From the NCBI GenBank assembly GCA_036804525.1, contig DAIRSE010000006.1:1-64000 (forward strand): DNA of 64,000 nt. The letters run 5' to 3'. This stretch comes from JBFLVT01 sp036804525. GTDB taxonomy: Bacteria; Bacillota; Desulfotomaculia; Desulfotomaculales; JASEER01. Positions 59,373 to 64,000 of the stretch are shown here, in pieces (the stretch's first letter is position 1; each line of letters starts with the position of its first letter). Below the pieces are notes generated by a model. That model was not told the DNA's origin. It saw nothing but the letters and a program-made list of their open reading frames with translations, and did not search any database. Position numbers and translations under genes: made by a program.

Positions 59373-60980
59373 CTATTCGCCGGCGGCCAGAACGGCTAAA
59401 GCGTGCAGCGCCGCCACCGCCAGGGTGCTTCCTCCCCGCCGGCCGGCCAGGCAGATATAGGGCACACCCAGTTCCATCAGTTCCCGCTTGCTTTCCTCCA
59501 CATGGACGAAGCCCACCGGCATCGCCACCACCAGGGCCGGATTGACCTCCCCTTCCCGGATCATCCTGTTCAGTTCCAGGAGGGCCACCGGCGAATTGCC
59601 TACCAGCACGATGCCCCCCTCAAGGACGGGGCGGGCCATGCGCACTGCGAAGAGCGAGCGCGGCAGGCCGGCGGCCCGGGCCTCGGCAATAACGGCCGGA
59701 TGGGCGATCAGGCAGTGAATGTGTTCCGGTGTGTAAGCAGGGCCCGCCAGCCGGAGCCGGCTGAGAGAAATCCCCGCTCTGACCATATTGGCGTCGGCAA
59801 AAATAGGGGCGGCCCGTTTCAGTGCCCTTATCCCGGCCTCGACAGCCCCCGGCGAGAAGTGCACCATTCTTACCAGGCCAAAGTCCGCCGTGGTATGGAC
59901 GAGCCGCCGGACCACGCTCCATTCTGCGGGCCTGTAACTGTGAGGCGGCGCTGCCAGGTCAATTCGGCGGAAGGACTCGGCCTCGATCTCCTCCCCCGAC
60001 ATCGGCCGCGCGTAGAGTGCATAAACCCGGCTCTTGGGCAGAAAAACCTCCGGCGTCGTCAACATACCCCTTGTTTCGCCGCCCCCGGCGGTTTCCCGGG
60101 CCGCGGTACCTACGCTTTTTCCCAGCGGCGTCTTCCCGGCACCGAGACCGGACTCCAGGGCCTTTAAAAGAGCATCCGGGTCCAACGGGGGTTTCTCGCC
60201 GTCAGCCACCCAGCCCCTGCGGCGGGCCTCATCAAAAAGGTCCAACAGCCATGGCCTGGCCAGCCCGGCAGCGGTAAGAAGGGTCTGATCCCTGAAAACC
60301 TCTGCCGGCGGTCCCTGCCCGATGACCCGGCCCCGGGCAAGCACCAGGCACCAGTCAGCGGCAGTATAGGCAAGATCAACGTCATGGGTGGAGAAAAGCA
60401 CGGTCTTTCCCTGAGCCTTAAGGCGCCGAAGGAGTTCAACCATTTCCGAGGCCCCCTGCGGGTCAAGCCCGGCCGTGGGCTCGTCGCAGATCAGGACCTC
60501 CGGGTCCATAGCCAGCACCCCCGCCAGCGCCGCCCGCTTTTTTTCGCCGTGCGACAGCGCGTGCGTGGGGCGTTCGGCCAGGTTGGCGATGCCCGTTGCG
60601 GCAAGCGCTTCTTCCACGCGCCGGCGCACCTCGGTCTCGGAAAGACCGAGGTTGAGAGGGGCAAAGGAAACATCCTGGTAGACGGTGGCCGAAAACAGCT
60701 GGGTGTCGGGGTCCTGAAAAACCATCCCCACCTGCCGCCGCAAAAGCTGCAGGCCGTGGCGGCTGTAGGACAAAGGCCGGCCGTGAAAACACACGAACCC
60801 CCGGCTTGGCCTGTGAATGCCGACCAGGTGCAGAAACAACGTCGTCTTGCCCGCCCCGTTTGCGCCCAGGACGGCAATCTTCTCTCCCCGGCGCAGCACC
60901 GCGCTGACTTCCCGCAACCCGGGCGTACCGTCCGGATAACTGTAGGTGACCCCCCGCATTTCGAAAATAACGTCGTTCAC
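59373..60980 (-). CDS. CbiO-CbiC fusion: cobalt ABC-transporter ATPase joined to cobalt-precorrin-8 methylmutase
   Basis: 535-aa fusion. Residues about 1-240 are a complete ECF/CbiO ATPase: Walker A LGANGAGKTT (about 38-47), Q-loop VFQDPDTQLFS, signature LSHGEKKR, Walker B VLICDEPTAGLD and switch His in FSTHDVD. A Gly/Ala-rich linker lies near 270-320. Residues about 325-535 are a full CbiC/CobH mutase: RRLVHTTADF (with the catalytic His), DANMVRAGIS, VGNSPVALLEL, VAMPVGFVHVEESKREL and RRGGSTLAVA. No stop or frameshift separates them. GTG at 60980 overlaps the cbiQ stop (GTGA). The product should power cobalt uptake and also make hydrogenobyrinic/cobyrinic acid. Confidence 0.9.
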   Translation of the reverse strand: MNDVIFEMRGVTYSYPDGTPGLREVSAVLRRGEKIAVLGANGAGKTTLFLHLVGIHRPSRGFVCFHGRPLSYSRHGLQLLRRQVGMVFQDPDTQLFSATVYQDVSFAPLNLGLSETEVRRRVEEALAATGIANLAERPTHALSHGEKKRAALAGVLAMDPEVLICDEPTAGLDPQGASEMVELLRRLKAQGKTVLFSTHDVDLAYTAADWCLVLARGRVIGQGPPAEVFRDQTLLTAAGLARPWLLDLFDEARRRGWVADGEKPPLDPDALLKALESGLGAGKTPLGKSVGTAARETAGGGETRGMLTTPEVFLPKSRVYALYARPMSGEEIEAESFRRIDLAAPPHSYRPAEWSVVRRLVHTTADFGLVRMVHFSPGAVEAGIRALKRAAPIFADANMVRAGISLSRLRLAGPAYTPEHIHCLIAHPAVIAEARAAGLPRSLFAVRMARPVLEGGIVLVGNSPVALLELNRMIREGEVNPALVVAMPVGFVHVEESKRELMELGVPYICLAGRRGGSTLAVAALHALAVLAAGE

Positions 60981-61753
60981 TGGCCGACCCCCGCCGTCAC
61001 AACAGCCAGCACAAGCAGCAACCCGCCCGTGCCGGCCGACAGGGCCATGTTGCGCGCCGACAGGCAGCACGGTCTTTCCAGCACATCCAGGCGGCCCTCG
61101 TAGCCACGCGTGGAAAGGGCAACGTACAAGCCCAAGGCGCGATGCTGCGCTCGCACAAAAAGGTTGGCAAGCAGGCAGCCGGCGGACCGCAAGCCGGCAC
61201 TCGGAGTGCAGTAACCGAGACGGAGCGCCTGCGCCCTCTGCATCGCCAGCCCGGTCTCCAGGAGAACAAACACAAAGCGATAAATGAGGGCCAGCAGATC
61301 CAGGAACAGGACCGGCACCCGGCAGCGCCGCAGGAAACTGATCAGATCACACATTGGCGTGGACAGAGCGAAAAAACACAAGGCCGAGACGGCGCCCATA
61401 GTGCGGCAAAGGACATCGCGGGCCAGGATCAAGCCTTGCGGGGCAATGCCTGCGTAAAACCCGCCGACAGCCACCCACTGTCCCTCGCAGGGAGACGTGG
61501 CGAGTACCGAAAGAGCCATCGCCGGCAGACCTGCGGCCAGGAACGCAGCAGGCACCAGCAGGAGACGCAGGTAAACCCGCCAGGGTGTGCGAACCGCACC
61601 CAGGACCAGAGCAGACATCAAGCCGAAAGCCAGCGCCGGTACCCACCAGGACTTCGCTACCAGGCAGGCGGCGAGCACCAGGAACGCCAGCACGCCTTTT
61701 TCCAGGGGATGCCTGCACGCCAGGGGGCTGCTATACGCCCACTGGTCAATCAA
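60977..61753 (-). CDS. cbiQ: cobalt ECF transporter T component CbiQ
   Basis: 258-aa membrane protein linking the ATPase to CbiM. About five helices; the C-terminal coupling region has LGYCTPSAGLRSAG and ALSTRGYEGRLDVL (about 214-227), which resembles the Ala-Arg-Gly signature of T components. TTG start at 61753 overlaps the cbiN stop (TTGA), so the subunits are coupled. Next to cbiN and the CbiO-CbiC fusion. Confidence 0.9.
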   Translation of the reverse strand: MIDQWAYSSPLACRHPLEKGVLAFLVLAACLVAKSWWVPALAFGLMSALVLGAVRTPWRVYLRLLLVPAAFLAAGLPAMALSVLATSPCEGQWVAVGGFYAGIAPQGLILARDVLCRTMGAVSALCFFALSTPMCDLISFLRRCRVPVLFLDLLALIYRFVFVLLETGLAMQRAQALRLGYCTPSAGLRSAGCLLANLFVRAQHRALGLYVALSTRGYEGRLDVLERPCCLSARNMALSAGTGGLLLVLAVVTAGVGQ

Positions 61754-62049
61754 CCGTCTCGCCTCCCGTTACGTCTGCATCCGAAGTAGTAGCCGATGAA
61801 TCCCGCCCCCAGAGCTGCCTGCAGGGCGAAGAGCATGCTTTCGATCTCCCCGGACGGCGGCTTCCACAGGGGTTTGGCCCAGGGTTCGTAATCAGGCCTC
61901 GTTTCTGCAACGATCTCTTCGGCCCTCCCGTCCGCCCCGGCGAACATTTCTTCTGCAGAGTCACCGCCTCCGGAAACCACGAAAAAAGGCAGGACGGCCA
62001 GCAAAAACACACCGAAAACCAGCCACAAGTTTTTTAAACGACCGTTCAA
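61750..62049 (-). CDS. cbiN: cobalt ECF transporter accessory protein CbiN
   Basis: 99-aa two-helix protein (about 7-26 and 72-90) with an extracytoplasmic loop containing FAGADGRAEEIV and YEPWAKPLWKPPSGEIES, the CbiN pattern. It helps CbiM take up Co2+. TTG start at 62049 has GGGAGGTG 6 bases upstream. A transposon-like element of 212 bp separates it from cbiM. Confidence 0.92.
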   Translation of the reverse strand: MNGRLKNLWLVFGVFLLAVLPFFVVSGGGDSAEEMFAGADGRAEEIVAETRPDYEPWAKPLWKPPSGEIESMLFALQAALGAGFIGYYFGCRRNGRRDG

Positions 62050-62079
62050 CCATCACACCTCCCGGAAAGACCGCCAGAT

Positions 62080-62291
62080 GGGGCTGTTGAAAAACTGCGC
62101 CTGGCTTTGTCAGGCTTGCTTTTGAGCGGTCTCAGGGTAACTTCCGAAGCATAGCTGTACCCTAAAGATGCCTATGCCAAAAACCGGTGAATTAGCTTTT
62201 TGCAGCACTTTCCTAGTACGCTCCGCGCCGGCCGGCTTCGCCTTCCGCGCCATGCTTGTTATTGAACGGCCCTCAGTTTTTCAACAGGCCC
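62080..62291. mobile_element. miniature inverted-repeat element, copy B
   Basis: A 212-bp noncoding unit with 17-bp terminal inverted repeats (GGGGCTGTTGAAAAACT at the left; the complement of GGGCCTGTTGAAAAACT at the right; one mismatch). AGAT flanks both sides (CAGAT if one terminal C is counted), consistent with a target-site duplication. Its ends match copy A in inverted orientation; about 70 extra bases lie in its middle. It separates cbiM from cbiN, and its right terminal repeat encodes the cbiM stop. Confidence 0.85.
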
Positions 62292-62935
62292 AGATCGCGC
62301 AGTTGTCTTTCGCTGTACCTGCGAAGAGCATCGAACACCAGCACGGTGAGGAGCCCCTCGCTGACGGCCAGAGGTATCTGGGTAACGGCGAAAACCGTTC
62401 CGAACTTGACCAGGGAGGCTGTAAACCCGCCGGCGGGATCGGGAAAAGCCAGAGCCAACTGTACGGATGTCGTAACGTAAGTCATCAGGTCACCACCGAA
62501 AGCCGCCGCAAAAACGGTCCAACTTAAGGGCAGGTGCAGCAGCCGGCAGAGGCGGAACAATCCGTACGCCACGAAAGGCCCTACAACGGCCATGGAAAAG
62601 GTGTTGGCCCCTAAGGTGGTGATGCCTCCATGGGCCAAAAGCAACGCCTGGAGCAATAACACGCAGCAGCCGATGACCGACATCACGGTAGGCCCGAAAA
62701 GGATTGCGCCCAGCCCGGTGCCCGTAGGATGGGAACAGCTGCCCGTAACGGAAGGCAGTTTCAGCGCGGACAGCGCAAAGGTAAATGCTCCTGCAAGACC
62801 CAAGAGCATTCTTGCTTCGGGCCGGGCAGCGACTTTCTTCTTGATGGAGTACAGCCCGTGAGCTACAAAGGGCGCCGAGGCCGCCGTCCAAGCCAGCGCA
62901 TGGCTGACAGGCAGAAAACCTTCCATAATATGCAC
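62273..62935 (-). CDS. cbiM: cobalt ECF transporter substrate-binding protein CbiM
   Basis: 220-aa S component that binds Co2+. The N-terminus HIMEGFLPVSHALAW is the hallmark: the N-terminal His2 is a metal ligand. About six helices follow, with GSCSHPTGTGLGAILFGP as the second conserved block. GTG at 62935 is chosen because it puts His at position 2 and AAAGGGTGG lies 5-8 bases upstream; the frame is open further. The last six codons and TGA stop lie inside the terminal repeat of the mobile element. It is the first gene behind the cobalamin riboswitch. Confidence 0.94.
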   Translation of the reverse strand: MHIMEGFLPVSHALAWTAASAPFVAHGLYSIKKKVAARPEARMLLGLAGAFTFALSALKLPSVTGSCSHPTGTGLGAILFGPTVMSVIGCCVLLLQALLLAHGGITTLGANTFSMAVVGPFVAYGLFRLCRLLHLPLSWTVFAAAFGGDLMTYVTTSVQLALAFPDPAGGFTASLVKFGTVFAVTQIPLAVSEGLLTVLVFDALRRYSERQLRDLGLLKN

Positions 62936-62974
62936 AACGACCACCCTTTCAAACTTTTTGGCCATAAGCAGAGC

Positions 62975-63014
62975 TAAAAAAATCCCTGACCCGTCAGCAG
63001 ACGAATCAGGGATT
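62975..63014 (-). terminator. riboswitch-controlled terminator
   Basis: AATCCCTGA (62981-62989) and TCAGGGATT (63006-63014) form a 9-bp stem, followed on the minus strand by TTTTTTA. It lies between the cobalamin aptamer and cbiM, the normal place for the expression platform. Confidence 0.9.
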
Positions 63015-63081
63015 ACGTATTCAATCCCGGCGTTACCGACATACCCCCTATTCCGCGAGGCGGGTACGCTTTTCCACCCTG

Positions 63082-63240
63082 GGCAGGTCTTCTGGCTTCC
63101 GGATCCTCCTACGGCCACACCTTCCCGGCAGTTTTCCGCCAGTGGATCTGTTGTGGCTTTCGTACCCGGTTACAGCGGCGGGTCCGCACCGGATTTGCAC
63201 CGGTTTCCCTATTCTCCCTGCCTTTGAGCAGGGCACCCAG
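63082..63240 (-). promoter_or_regulatory. cobalamin riboswitch aptamer
   Basis: On the minus strand the conserved core GGTGCAAATCCGGTGCGGAC followed by CCGCCGCTGTAACCGGG is present, then the B12-box-like segment and the 3' closing part GAAGCCAGAAGACCTGCC. Coenzyme B12 binding should stabilise the downstream terminator and shut off the whole operon. Boundaries are approximate. Confidence 0.94.
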
Positions 63241-63325
63241 GATTACTACTTTATGGTGTTTGTCCAAAGTATAAGTGGCGGTAAACCGACTGTCAAGCGT
63301 AACATCGTAGAAGCTTACCGAACAA

Positions 63326-63949
63326 TCAAGCAGTAATGCTTCTGGTCCAGGATTCAGCAACTACCCGCACGTCCCCTTGATCCCTGCCGCCGAAGGTCAC
63401 GGCCACCCGGTTGATCCTGTCGACATATTCGAGGTACCGGACCAGCAGGCTTCGGACAATCTCTTCAGCCGCCACCCCCGCCGCGGACAGCGCAAGAACC
63501 TCTCTTTCCAGTTCGGGGTGTTGCAGCAACTCGTGGTTGGCACGGATAAACCCGGCTACGAATGCGGCAGTCTCGGGATAGAGCTTCGTAAGCCGGCGGC
63601 AGACAAAAGCGCGGCACATCTGCGGGCGCACCGGAGCGGTAAGCATACAACCGTCCGGCGTCCAGAACCGGCACGGGTACTTGCGCCGCTCAGCGCCGGC
63701 TACACCCGGGCATCGCTCGGCTTCCACGGTAAAGGTTTCGGGGTCCAAAACCCCCCGACTCAAGATTAAAGGCCATTGCTCCGGGAAAAAAGCTTGAACA
63801 AAGAAGATATCGGTCCAATCGAACCGGGTGTCGCAGGTGCAGCATCGCGCGTCCAGCCTCAGGCCGTGCAGCTCTTGCCACGGCTTGTGGCACTCCCGGC
63901 AGAACACTGCAGCCACCCGGGGACGCAAGCCGACGGTAAGTGTAAACAA
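63326..63949 (-). CDS. YkgJ-like cysteine-rich metal-binding protein
   Basis: About 207 aa. N-terminal cysteines FCRECHKPW and ARCCTCD, and a C-terminal part with KYPCRFWTPDGCMLTAPVRPQMCRAFVCRR, which closely resembles the second half of YkgJ-type (UPF0153) zinc/iron proteins (C-x-gC-x-RPxxCRxFxC). The biochemical role is unknown. The start is uncertain: TTG at 63949 has AAGGGGTGA 7 bases upstream; an earlier TTG at 63982 keeps the frame open toward the edge. It is transcribed in the same direction as the cobalamin operon but lies upstream of the riboswitch, so it is not under its control. Confidence 0.7.
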   Translation of the reverse strand: MFTLTVGLRPRVAAVFCRECHKPWQELHGLRLDARCCTCDTRFDWTDIFFVQAFFPEQWPLILSRGVLDPETFTVEAERCPGVAGAERRKYPCRFWTPDGCMLTAPVRPQMCRAFVCRRLTKLYPETAAFVAGFIRANHELLQHPELEREVLALSAAGVAAEEIVRSLLVRYLEYVDRINRVAVTFGGRDQGDVRVVAESWTRSITA

Positions 63950-64000
63950 ACGCTGATCACCCCTTCCATTTCTATGGTACAACTCCGGGGTGGTACGTGC

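Noticed and set aside
1..64000. CRISPR array or other regularly spaced repeats with unique spacers
   Set aside because: The tandem repeats found have a 7-base period and no spacers; no repeat of 23-37 bases recurs at regular distance.

Overview
The window looks like chromosomal DNA of an anaerobic, spore-forming, Gram-positive bacterium, most probably a Clostridia-class Firmicute of the Desulfotomaculum/Pelotomaculum (Peptococcaceae) kind. Grounds: the glyQ-glyS-ccpN-ppsR order, SpoIID, SleB and Gmad2 sporulation/germination proteins, strong purine-rich ribosome binding sites with many GTG and TTG starts, the oxygen-independent (cbi) cobalamin route, a ferredoxin-dependent 2-oxoacid oxidoreductase subunit, and fairly GC-rich coding DNA. 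The taxon is an inference. No rRNA, tRNA, phage, plasmid or CRISPR element is visible. Layout: (1) 0-13.5 kb, minus strand: a probable first codon of a gene running off the left edge with a SigH-like promoter, dgt, an FMN reductase, thpR, the dikinase regulator ppsR, ccpN, glyS, glyQ, a UBA/DUF4342 protein, recO; then ubiX (+), a LysM-NlpC/P60 hydrolase, alr, nnrDE and acpS. (2) 13.6-21.8 kb: a LytS/LytTR two-component pair divergent from a five-gene oligopeptide ABC transporter operon (oppABCDF). (3) 22-37.3 kb: cca, a membrane protein, rtcB, an MFS exporter, and secreted or cell-envelope proteins (an ElyC/SanA-type protein, SpoIID, a PrcB/Gmad2 lipoprotein, LysM-SleB, and a stalk-domain protein with two small exported partners), plus threonine aldolase, a glutamine amidotransferase and prmA. 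(4) 37.3-46.7 kb: an OmpR-type two-component pair, a TerC-family transporter under a manganese (yybP-ykoY) riboswitch, two tiny proteins, an M48 protease, MscS, nadE, a REC-GGDEF protein and a lone ferredoxin oxidoreductase beta subunit. (5) 46.8-63.3 kb: an almost uninterrupted minus-strand cobalamin operon starting at a cobalamin riboswitch plus terminator: cbiM, cbiN, cbiQ, a cbiO-cbiC fusion, cbiX, cbiD, cbiE, cbiL, cbiF, cbiG, cbiH, cbiA, cobD, cbiP, cbiB, cobU, cobT, cobS. Most junctions overlap by 1-40 bases, so translation is probably coupled. cbiT and cbiJ are absent. The most unusual signals are: the single polypeptide joining the cobalt-transporter ATPase CbiO to the corrin-ring mutase CbiC; a family of intergenic tracts with different sequences but a shared 7-base period, several of which begin at or contain the stop codon of the adjoining gene; a short inverted-repeat element (two complete copies with target-site duplications and one fragment), one copy of which supplies the last codons and the stop of cbiM; a ppsR gene with no ATG, GTG or TTG start; and two very short ORFs with good ribosome binding sites.
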